Source: Actinomycetes bacterium
Lineage (GTDB): Bacteria; Actinomycetota; Actinomycetes; S36-B12
Assembly (NCBI GenBank): GCA_030425745.1
Contig: JAUHZW010000046.1
Span: 1 to 12,101 of the forward strand
Direction of reading: 5' to 3'
DNA length: 12,101 nt
Of this stretch, positions 1-4,927 are shown piece after piece (within the stretch, counting starts at the first letter, position 1; every line of letters begins with the position of its first letter). Position numbers and translations under genes: made by a program. The notes under the pieces are model-generated. The model saw nothing but the letters and a program-made list of their open reading frames with translations. It searched no databases and was not told the origin of the DNA.

Positions 1-200
1 GTGTCGGTGTGGGTGTAGGAGAACACGTGGCCGACGTGGAGGGAGCCGGAGACCGTGGGCGGCGGGGTGTCGATCGAGTAGACCTGCTCGCGGGTCTTCG
101 TGCGGTCGAACCGGTAGGTGCCGTCGTCCTCCCATACCTGCGCCCAGCGGGCCTCGATGCCGTCGAGGGTGGGCTTGTCGGGCAGGGAGTTGGCGCTCAT
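1..200 (-). CDS. valS: Valyl-tRNA synthetase, N-terminal fragment
   Basis: Class I aminoacyl-tRNA synthetase that charges tRNA-Val with valine in the cytoplasm. Only the first 66 codons or so are in the window; the gene runs off the left edge. Reading the minus strand from the ATG at 200-198 gives MSANSLPDKPTLDGIEARWA, then the stretch PPPTVSGSLHVGH with the class I HIGH-type signature (HVGH) and the following SYTHTD, which is typical of ValRS rather than IleRS or LeuRS. The start has no Shine-Dalgarno sequence. Instead, a TAGACT box lies 8 nt upstream on the minus strand (214-209), suggesting a leaderless transcript. The gene diverges from folC, an order common in actinobacteria. Identification is firm from the motif; the rest of the protein is not visible. 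Confidence 0.93.
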   Translation of the reverse strand, partial: MSANSLPDKPTLDGIEARWAQVWEDDGTYRFDRTKTREQVYSIDTPPPTVSGSLHVGHVFSYTHTD

Positions 201-208
201 GGGCGCCG

Positions 209-214
209 AGTCTA
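209..214 (-). promoter_or_regulatory. Putative -10 box of valS, leaderless start
   Basis: The minus strand reads TAGACT followed by 8 nt and the valS ATG. This matches the actinobacterial TANNNT -10 consensus at the distance expected when transcription begins at or next to the start codon. No convincing -35 is visible, because the upstream bases belong to the inverted repeat at 217-286. Inference from position and consensus only. Confidence 0.45.
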
Positions 215-216
215 TT

Positions 217-286
217 CATCCGCGAGTGGTCACCTGTCGGGGTCGTCCGTCGGTCGGGAGCCCCGACAGGTGACCACTCGCGGATG
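217..286. repeat. Perfect 26-bp inverted repeat, dispersed palindrome copy 1
   Basis: Arms 217-242 and 261-286 are exact reverse complements over 26 bp, with an 18-nt spacer (243-260). The arm carries the core CGCGAGTGGTCA, then CC, then TGTCGGGG. The same core recurs as an inverted repeat at 4776-4837 with two compensated changes. It lies between the divergent promoters of valS and folC, so it cannot serve simply as a terminator for either. It encodes no transposase and shows no obvious target-site duplication. It is best described as a dispersed intergenic palindrome, REP-like or MITE-like; function unknown. Confidence 0.9.
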
Positions 287-298
287 GGGGTGGCGACG

Positions 299-304
299 TA
301 GACT
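299..304 (+). promoter_or_regulatory. Putative -10 box of folC, leaderless start
   Basis: TAGACT lies 8 nt before the folC ATG, the same hexamer and spacing seen on the other strand for valS. The 8 nt between are C-rich with no Shine-Dalgarno sequence, which favours a leaderless or nearly leaderless mRNA. No clear -35 is seen. Inferred from consensus and spacing. Confidence 0.5.
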
Positions 305-312
305 CGCGCCCC

Positions 313-1680
313 ATGGGAGCCGAGGAGTCCATCGACGACGTCCGGGCCCTGTGGGCCCTGCTGGAGCAGCGCTGGCCGGAGAACATCATCGAGCCCACGC
401 TTGCCCGGATCGCTGCCCTCACCGACCTGCTGGGCAGCCCGCAGTCGGCCTTCCCGGTCATCCACATCACGGGCACCAACGGCAAGAGCTCGACTGCCCG
501 CATGATCGAGGCGGTCCTGCGCTCCTATGGTCTGCGCACAGGCCTGTTCACGTCTCCGCACCTGTCCGACGCACGGGAGCGGATCTGCCTCGACGGCGAG
601 CCGATTCCAGAGGAGAAGGTGCTTCAGGCATGGGAGGAGATCGCGCCGTACGTCGCTGTGGTCGATGCCAACTCCGCGGCGGACGACGGCGCCCCGTTGT
701 CGTACTTCGAGGTGATGACCGGCCTGGCGTTCGCCGCGTTCGCCGATGCTCCCGTCGACGTCGCGATCATCGAGGTGGGCCTCGGTGGGGGGTGGGACTC
801 CACCAACGTCGTCAAGGGTGCGGTCAACGTCGTCACCCCGATCGGGATGGACCACCGCGACTACCTCGGTGACACGGTCGAGGAGATCGCCCGCGAGAAG
901 GCCGGGATCATCAAGCCGGAGTCGGTGGTGGTGCTGGCGCAGCAGGAACTGCCGGTCGCGGAGATCCTGCTCGAGCGGGCGGTCGAGGTCGACGCGACGG
1001 TGGCGCGCGAGGGTCTGGAGTTCGGTGTGCTGTCCCGTGGGGTCGCGGTGGGGGGTCAACTCCTCACCCTCAAGGGCCTTGCAGGGGAGTACGACGAGGT
1101 GTTCCTCCCGCTGTTCGGTGAGCATCAGGCGCACAACGCGGCTATTGCCCTCGCCGCCGTCGAGGCCTTCCTCGGCGGGGTCGGTGCCCTCGACGCTGAC
1201 GTCGTGCGCGAGGGCTTCGCGATGGTGACGTCACCGGGCCGGCTCGAGATCGTCCGGCGCGGCCCGTCGGTCATCCTCGACGCCGCGCACAACCCCCACG
1301 GTGCTCAGGCCCTGGTGCAGGCGCTGCGTGACTCGTTCGACTTCACGCACCTGGTCGGTGTGGTCGGGGTGCTCTCGGACAAGGACGCGCTCGGCATCCT
1401 GACGGCGCTGGAGCCGGTGCTGGCACAGGTGGTCATCACCGAGCCCGCCTCGCCCCGGGCGGTCGACGCGGACCCCTTGGGAGCGATCGCGTCGGAGGTG
1501 TTCTCCGACGATCGCGTCTTCGTGGAGCCGGACCTATCGGATGCCGTGGATCGTGCGCTGGCCCTGGCGGAGGAGAGCGGGCAGTACGAGGGCATCGGGG
1601 TGCTCGTCACTGGATCGGTGGTGCTCGTCGGTCAGGCCCGTGAACTGCTCGTGAAGGAGAAGGGCGGGTCCGACGCATGA
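313..1680 (+). CDS. folC: Dihydrofolate synthase / folylpolyglutamate synthase
   Basis: A 455-aa Mur-ligase-family enzyme of folate metabolism. It joins glutamate to dihydropteroate and extends the polyglutamate tail of folates, using ATP in the cytoplasm. Visible family motifs in order are the P-loop GTNGKSS (54-60), LFTSPHL (78-84) with ERI after it, EVGLGGGWDSTN (154-165), the HQAHNAAIAL segment (271-280) and DAAHNPHG (323-330) in the C-terminal domain, ending with the GSVVLVG strand (434-440). Length is usual for the family. The ATG at 313 is chosen because it lies 8 nt after a TAGACT -10 box and gives a normal N-terminus. The stop overlaps the next start (ATGA, 1677-1680), so translation is probably coupled to the DUF4233 gene. 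Whether both synthase activities are kept cannot be read from sequence, but single actinobacterial FolC proteins are generally bifunctional. Confidence 0.96.
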   Translation: MGAEESIDDVRALWALLEQRWPENIIEPTLARIAALTDLLGSPQSAFPVIHITGTNGKSSTARMIEAVLRSYGLRTGLFTSPHLSDARERICLDGEPIPEEKVLQAWEEIAPYVAVVDANSAADDGAPLSYFEVMTGLAFAAFADAPVDVAIIEVGLGGGWDSTNVVKGAVNVVTPIGMDHRDYLGDTVEEIAREKAGIIKPESVVVLAQQELPVAEILLERAVEVDATVAREGLEFGVLSRGVAVGGQLLTLKGLAGEYDEVFLPLFGEHQAHNAAIALAAVEAFLGGVGALDADVVREGFAMVTSPGRLEIVRRGPSVILDAAHNPHGAQALVQALRDSFDFTHLVGVVGVLSDKDALGILTALEPVLAQVVITEPASPRAVDADPLGAIASEVFSDDRVFVEPDLSDAVDRALALAEESGQYEGIGVLVTGSVVLVGQARELLVKEKGGSDA

Positions 1681-2024
1681 GGGCACTGACCGCATCCGTG
1701 CTCGCCATCGAGGCGATCGTCATCCTGCTGGCCACGTCGCTGGCGACGTCGGACGGCTCGGTGCAGAACACCACCCTCGCCTGGTGGATCGGCGGCCTGC
1801 TCATGCTGCTGCTGGTCCTGAACGCGGGGCTCGTGGGGCGGCGCTGGGGCATCACTCTCGGGTGGGTGATGCAGGTGTTCGTGCTGGCCTCGGCGATCGT
1901 GGTCGGCTGGACGATGCTGGTCGTCGGGGTGCTGTTCGTCGTCCTGTGGTGGGCGGCGATCTATCTCGGCTCCCGGGGGGATCGTCTGAAGGCCGAGCGC
2001 ACCGCTTCCGGCACGGGGGAGTAG
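1677..2024 (+). CDS. DUF4233 family small membrane protein
   Basis: A 115-aa protein of unknown function. It has four likely membrane helices at about residues 5-22, 33-52, 60-78 and 79-97, separated by short polar turns (a TSDGSVQN loop and a GRRWG turn), and a charged C-terminal tail beginning at GSRGDRLKAE. Size, topology and position directly after folC match the DUF4233 family, which in actinobacteria commonly sits between folC and ndk. The start overlaps the folC stop by 4 bp, so the two are almost certainly co-transcribed and translationally coupled. No catalytic motif is visible. The last nine bases of the gene (GGGGAGTAG) recur 78 bp downstream at 2094-2102, just after a tandem repeat block. 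Family assignment rests on recognition, not on a search. Confidence 0.8.
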   Translation: MRALTASVLAIEAIVILLATSLATSDGSVQNTTLAWWIGGLLMLLLVLNAGLVGRRWGITLGWVMQVFVLASAIVVGWTMLVVGVLFVVLWWAAIYLGSRGDRLKAERTASGTGE

Positions 2025-2033
2025 GCCGCCGCC

Positions 2034-2089
2034 GGCCCTGTTTCGGGGGCCCTGTTTCGGGGGCCCTGTTCCGGGGGCCCTGTTTCCGA
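2034..2089. repeat. Four 14-bp tandem repeats
   Basis: Four head-to-tail 14-bp units begin at 2034, 2048, 2062 and 2076. Units 1 and 2 are identical (GGCCCTGTTTCGGG); unit 3 has one change (T to C) and unit 4 differs in its last three bases. Unit junctions create GGGCCC palindromes, and an 8-bp CCCCGGGG follows at 2090-2097. The block is directly downstream of the DUF4233 stop and is bracketed by the 9-bp direct repeat GGGGAGTAG (2016-2024 and 2094-2102), suggesting slippage or local duplication. The GC-rich palindromes may slow transcription here, but no T-tract follows. Confidence 0.85.
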
Positions 2090-2107
2090 CCCCGGGGAGT
2101 AGCGGCC

Positions 2108-2262
2108 CCAGATTTGCACCGCTTCCCGGTCCAGTTCCCAAGAACTGGACCGGTATCCCTGCTTTCCTTCAGATTTGAGCCGGGAACCGGCCCAAATCTG
2201 GCTTCTGAGCGGGATACCGGCTCAATTCGCTCGAATTGAGCCGGGAAGCGGTGCAAATCTGG
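2108..2262. repeat. Nested palindrome, cloverleaf-like element
   Basis: A 155-bp element. Perfect 22-bp terminal arms (2108-2129 and 2241-2262) enclose three adjacent inner inverted repeats. Stem 1 is 12 bp (2126-2137 with 2142-2153, loop CCAA). Stem 2 is 10 bp (2150-2159 with 2211-2220) and contains an inner 8-bp hairpin (2170-2177 with 2193-2200) that continues after one mismatch as 5 bp (2179-2183 with 2187-2191, loop GAA). Stem 3 is 13 bp (2217-2229 with 2232-2244, 2-nt centre). Neighbouring palindromes share a CCGG at each junction (2126, 2150, 2217, 2241). On either strand the sequence could fold as a three-armed cloverleaf on a closing stem. It has no coding potential. It is likely a mobile or dispersed structured element, or a structured leader/trailer RNA; the family is not recognised. 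Confidence 0.9.
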
Positions 2263-2278
2263 AGCTGGCGTGCCAGGT

Positions 2279-2295
2279 GGTATCACGGTGATACC
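2279..2295. promoter_or_regulatory. Likely operator of the toxin-antitoxin module
   Basis: GGTATCACGGTGATACC is a perfect 8-bp dyad around one central G, 9 nt before the antitoxin ATG and overlapping the proposed -10 box. Toxin-antitoxin operons are usually autorepressed by the antitoxin, and ribbon-helix-helix dimers bind short dyads of this kind. The hexamer GGTATC/GATACC also occurs in stem 2 of the upstream palindromic element (2152-2157 and 2213-2218). The dyad is seen directly; the operator role is inferred. Confidence 0.65.
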
Positions 2296-2297
2296 GT
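2292..2297 (+). promoter_or_regulatory. Putative -10 box of the toxin-antitoxin operon
   Basis: TACCGT fits TANNNT and lies 7 nt before the ATG at 2305, consistent with a leaderless transcript, since no Shine-Dalgarno sequence precedes that start. It overlaps the right half of the 2279-2295 dyad, so repressor binding there would block it. No clear -35 is visible. Confidence 0.4.
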
Positions 2298-2304
2298 TAG
2301 GTTC

Positions 2305-2508
2305 ATGGCCATGACCCTCCGACTCGATCCCGACACCCACGCCGCCCTCAAGGCCCGCGCAGAGGTCGAAGGCCGTTCGATGCAGGAGGTCGTCAGGGCC
2401 GCGATCGTCGAGTACATGGACCGCCATGCTCGAACTGAGGCGCTCGGGCGCATCCTCGACGAGGAGGTTCCGCGCTACGCCGATGCCCTGCGAAGGCTGG
2501 GCGAGTGA
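2305..2508 (+). CDS. Ribbon-helix-helix antitoxin
   Basis: A 67-aa protein. The N-terminal MTLRLDPDTHAALKARAEVE is the typical beta-strand and first helix of an Arc/MetJ/CopG-like ribbon-helix-helix fold, followed by GRSMQEVVRAAIVEYM as the second helix. The remaining C-terminal stretch of about 30 residues, rich in Glu and Arg, would bind and neutralise the toxin. The gene overlaps the downstream Doc-type toxin gene by 4 bp (GTGA), the usual antitoxin-first arrangement. The start at 2305 is chosen because it lies 7 nt after a -10-like box and just after the operator dyad; the ATG at 2311 is an alternative two codons later. The open frame extends further upstream to a TTG, but that would run through the palindromic element and is unlikely. 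Expected role: toxin neutralisation and autorepression. It binds DNA through an RHH fold, not the Phd fold found with classical Doc. Confidence 0.82.
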   Translation: MAMTLRLDPDTHAALKARAEVEGRSMQEVVRAAIVEYMDRHARTEALGRILDEEVPRYADALRRLGE

Positions 2509-2891
2509 TCTACCTCGATGTCGACGACCTGCTTCTCGTCGCGCGCCGGGTCGTCGATGCGGAGGTCGGGGTCCGGGACTACGGACTCCTGGCGTCTGCG
2601 GCAGCGCGTCCCCAGACGACGGTCTTCGGTGCTGACGCCTACGAGACTGTCCACGACAAGGCTGCTGCCCTGCTCCACTCCGTCGTGATCAACCATGCCC
2701 TGGTCGACGGGAACAAGCGGCTTGGCCTGGGTGCAGTGATTGCCTTCCTGGGACTCAACGGACGGCGACTCACGCTCACGAATGACGAGGCCTACGACCT
2801 CGTCATCTCCGTGGCGGATGGATCGCTCCCGGACGTCCAGGGCATCGCCGCGCGGTTGGTCGCCGGAAGCACGCCCACGGCCCCTCGTTAG
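2505..2891 (+). CDS. doc: Doc/Fic family death-on-curing toxin
   Basis: A 128-aa Fic-fold protein of the Doc subgroup. The active motif is H64-A-L-V-D-G-N-K-R72 (HALVDGNKR), matching HxxxD[A/G]NKR of Doc proteins. The Lys in place of Gly after Asn is the Doc hallmark. Phage P1 Doc is a kinase that phosphorylates and inactivates EF-Tu, whereas canonical Fic proteins AMPylate. The usual Phe at motif position 3 is Leu here. Upstream residues MIYLDVDDLLLVARRVVD and the VRDYGLLASAAARP segment are typical of Doc-like proteins. The GTG start overlaps the antitoxin stop, implying translational coupling. The toxin would be held inactive by the upstream antitoxin. The reading frame is intact, so the module is probably functional. 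The gene symbol denotes family membership, not proven activity. Confidence 0.88.
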   Translation: MIYLDVDDLLLVARRVVDAEVGVRDYGLLASAAARPQTTVFGADAYETVHDKAAALLHSVVINHALVDGNKRLGLGAVIAFLGLNGRRLTLTNDEAYDLVISVADGSLPDVQGIAARLVAGSTPTAPR

Positions 2892-2935
2892 GATGCTGGG
2901 GCACCGTCCCGGGTGCTGACCCCCGACCTTTCACC

Positions 2936-2941
2936 AAGGAG
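2936..2941 (+). promoter_or_regulatory. Ribosome binding site deciding the ndk start
   Basis: AAGGAG lies 7 nt before the GTG at 2949. This fixes the ndk start there rather than at the in-frame ATG at 2913, and is the strongest Shine-Dalgarno sequence in the first half of the window. Confidence 0.85.
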
Positions 2942-2948
2942 AACCTCC

Positions 2949-3359
2949 GTGTCCGAGCGCACTCTCGTCCTCATCAAGCCCGACGGCGTCGCCCGTGGCC
3001 TCGTCGGCGAGGTGATCGGCCGTATCGAGCGCAAGGGCTTCCGCATCGTCGCGATGGAGCTGCGTACGCTGACCCGCGAGGTGGCCGAGACCCACTACGG
3101 CGAGCACAAGGACAAGCCGTTCTTCGGTGACCTCGTCGAGTTCATCACCGGCGGCCCGCTCGTCGCCGCCGTGATCGAGGGCCCCGACGCGATCGTGCAG
3201 TGGCGGAACATGATGGGTGCCACCAATCCGGCCAATGCCGAGATGGGCACCATCCGCGGTGACCTCGCCACCGAGATGCAGAACAACGTGACCCACGGCT
3301 CGGACTCCCCGGAGTCGGCGGCCCGTGAGGTCGCCCTGTTCTTCCCGGGTCTGGCCTAG
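2949..3359 (+). CDS. ndk: Nucleoside diphosphate kinase
   Basis: A 136-aa enzyme that transfers the gamma phosphate between nucleoside di- and triphosphates through a phospho-histidine, balancing NTP and dNTP pools in the cytoplasm. The N-terminus reads SERTLVLIKPDGVARGLVGE, followed by the Tyr50-Gly segment HYGEHKDKPFF, the GP.VA.V.EG strand and WRNMMGATNPANAEMGTIRGD. The catalytic His is H116 in NNVTHGSDS. Length and motifs are standard for bacterial Ndk. The GTG start is supported by AAGGAG at 2936-2941. The 57-bp gap after the Doc gene holds a weak hairpin (2901-2905 with 2912-2916). A TAGGAT box (2889-2894) could be a -10 for ndk, but without a good -35. ndk is followed after 2 bp by the hydrolase gene. 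Confidence 0.97.
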   Translation: MSERTLVLIKPDGVARGLVGEVIGRIERKGFRIVAMELRTLTREVAETHYGEHKDKPFFGDLVEFITGGPLVAAVIEGPDAIVQWRNMMGATNPANAEMGTIRGDLATEMQNNVTHGSDSPESAAREVALFFPGLA

Positions 3360-3361
3360 GC

Positions 3362-4744
3362 ATGAAGCCCGCCGCGGTCGGTCTGGGCATCGGTGCCGCT
3401 GTCGGCGGCGCCGTGGCCTGGGCCTCCCGTGGCCCGACCCTCGTCGAGTGGCCGGCCCCGGTCCGCACCGCCTTCCCGTTCGTCCTCGGCGGCATCGCGG
3501 GGCTCGCGGCCGGGGTCAAGACCGGCACGACCCTGTCGCTGCTCCGCGCCGCTGCGGGCCGAGGCCCGGGGCCGATCACGACGCTTCCCCCGGTGCTGGT
3601 CGGCGCGGGGGTCGCGGGCGCCGTCGGCCTCGCGGGGACGATCGCGGCGCGCCGACTGCTCGCGGGCCTCGTCGAGCAGGGTCGCGACCTCGACCAGCCG
3701 TACACCGTGCCGCCGACCGATCCGGAGGTCTCCGGCAGTGCCGGCTCGGTCGTCAAGGTCACCGAGCTCGGCCGCGAGGGTGCCCGCTTCGTCAACTATG
3801 TGACGACTCCCGATGCGATCCGCGAGGTCATGGGTGCCGAGCCAGTGGCGTCGCCGGTCCGGGTCTTCGTGGGTGCCGGTGCCGCCGCGACTCCGGAGCA
3901 GCGGGTCGGTCTGGCGATGGCGGAGCTCCGGCGCACCGGAGCCTTCGACCGCGCGAACCTGATCATCCAGGCACCTGCGGGCACGGGATACGCGAACTCC
4001 TTCCCGGTCGACGTCCTCGAGGTGCTCACCCGCGGCGACAGTGCTGCGGTTGCGGTGGGCTACGGCCTCCTTCCGTCGTTCCTCTCCCTGAACAAGGTGC
4101 AGGCCGGGGCGCACACTCAGCGTCTGCTGCTCGACGCCATCCGCGAGGAGCTCGCCGGACGCGAGCACCAGCCGCGCATCCTGCTCTACGGCGAGAGCCT
4201 CGGGGCTGAGGTGCAGCAGACGGCCATCCCCGCCGGCCCGATGGATCTCGATCGCTACTCAGTCGCAGCTGCCCTGTGGGTCGGCACGCCGGGTGGTGAG
4301 CGAGCCGACGTCTTCCATGCACTGTGCGCGGGAGAGTCCTACACCGTCGACCGCCCCGAGCAGCTGCCCGATCCGGTGCCGACCCCCCGTCCGCGGGTGT
4401 GGTTCCTCGAGCATGACGGCGACCCGGTGGTGCGGTTCCGACCTGCGCTGCTGGCTCGTCGGCCTGCGTGGCTGCCCGCTGACGGGCAGCGCGGGCGCAA
4501 CGTCCCGGTCGGCATGACCTGGAAGCCGGGCATCACGTTCGCCCAGGCCTTCGTCGACACCATGTTCGCCACGCACGTGCGCCCGGGCCAGTTCGAGAGC
4601 CGTGGGCACGACTACCGGGCTGATCTGGGGGCGGTGACCACCGCTGCCTTCGACCTGCCCTGCGACGCAGCCACCGCTGAGCGGCTGGAGGCGTACCTGC
4701 GCCGCACCGAGGTCGAGCGCGCCCAGGCTCTGGGCGAGGCCTGA
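3362..4744 (+). CDS. Membrane alpha/beta hydrolase, Rv1069c-like
   Basis: A 460-aa protein with a hydrophobic N-terminal third and a soluble hydrolase domain. Likely membrane segments are at residues 4-22, 36-54 and 77-97. The rest matches the actinobacterial Abhydrolase_9 family (PF10081/PF15420, DUF2319, typified by M. tuberculosis Rv1069c). The nucleophile elbow is G-E-S-L-G with Ser279, after the strand RILLYGES. A candidate acid is Asp352 or Asp354 in FLEHDGDPVVRF, and a candidate base is His416 in SRGHDYRAD. Physiological substrate unknown; a lipid or ester in the envelope is plausible but unproven. The N-terminal membrane region seems shorter than in longer relatives. The ATG follows the ndk stop by 2 bp with no Shine-Dalgarno sequence, so translation is probably coupled to ndk. 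Position just before mreB makes an envelope role reasonable. Confidence 0.8.
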   Translation: MKPAAVGLGIGAAVGGAVAWASRGPTLVEWPAPVRTAFPFVLGGIAGLAAGVKTGTTLSLLRAAAGRGPGPITTLPPVLVGAGVAGAVGLAGTIAARRLLAGLVEQGRDLDQPYTVPPTDPEVSGSAGSVVKVTELGREGARFVNYVTTPDAIREVMGAEPVASPVRVFVGAGAAATPEQRVGLAMAELRRTGAFDRANLIIQAPAGTGYANSFPVDVLEVLTRGDSAAVAVGYGLLPSFLSLNKVQAGAHTQRLLLDAIREELAGREHQPRILLYGESLGAEVQQTAIPAGPMDLDRYSVAAALWVGTPGGERADVFHALCAGESYTVDRPEQLPDPVPTPRPRVWFLEHDGDPVVRFRPALLARRPAWLPADGQRGRNVPVGMTWKPGITFAQAFVDTMFATHVRPGQFESRGHDYRADLGAVTTAAFDLPCDAATAERLEAYLRRTEVERAQALGEA

Positions 4745-4751
4745 CACACGT

Positions 4752-4837
4752 CGCGAGTGGTCCGTCCCACACTCCCGCGAGTGGTCAGTTGTCGGGGTGC
4801 TGAGGGACGAATCCACCCCGACAACTGACCACTCGCG
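4752..4837. repeat. 24-bp inverted repeat, dispersed palindrome copy 2
   Basis: Arms 4776-4799 and 4814-4837 are exact reverse complements (24 bp) with a 14-nt loop. The core is CGCGAGTGGTCA, then GT, then TGTCGGGG, the same as the 217-286 palindrome apart from GT for CC, and the opposite arm carries the matching AC for GG. An extra fragment of the arm (CGCGAGTGGTC, 4752-4762) precedes it as a direct repeat 24 bp upstream. It sits between the hydrolase stop and the mreB promoter. It could act as a transcription terminator here, but there is no T-tract. Confidence 0.88.
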
Positions 4838-4882
4838 CCGGTGGTGGGTGCCCGCGGGATAGGCCACGCGAGCGGATCGGGC

Positions 4883-4888
4883 TACGAT
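4883..4888 (+). promoter_or_regulatory. Putative -10 box of mreB
   Basis: TACGAT matches the actinobacterial TANNNT box. Transcription would begin near 4895, giving a leader of about 33 nt that contains GAAGGG (4911-4916), a ribosome binding site 11 nt before the mreB ATG. No convincing -35 is visible. It is the best promoter candidate between the second palindrome and mreB. Confidence 0.45.
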
Positions 4889-4927
4889 GAGGGGTCTTGA
4901 CCCGACCACAGAAGGGCCACTTCCCCT

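Noticed and set aside
217..286. Palindrome copy 1 as an intrinsic terminator
   Set aside because: valS and folC diverge from this point, so no transcript is expected to end here, and there is no T-tract on either strand.
9..872. Plus-strand open frame of 287 codons across valS and the folC start
   Set aside because: It overlaps valS on the other strand and folC in another frame. Its Arg/Gly-rich translation is typical of a GC shadow frame.
2034..2262. CRISPR array
   Set aside because: The 14-bp units are directly abutting with no spacers, the larger repeats are inverted rather than direct, and no cas gene is in view.
2108..2262. tRNA gene, because of the cloverleaf shape
   Set aside because: The arms are far too long and perfect, and the anticodon loop, T-loop (TTCGA-type) and D-loop features are missing.
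2236..2304. N-terminal extension of the antitoxin from a TTG at 2236
   Set aside because: It would translate through the palindromic element and the operator dyad. The ATG at 2305 gives a normal RHH N-terminus and fits a leaderless promoter.
2901..2916. Terminator between the Doc gene and ndk
   Set aside because: The stem is only 5 bp with a 6-nt loop and no T-run, too weak to call.
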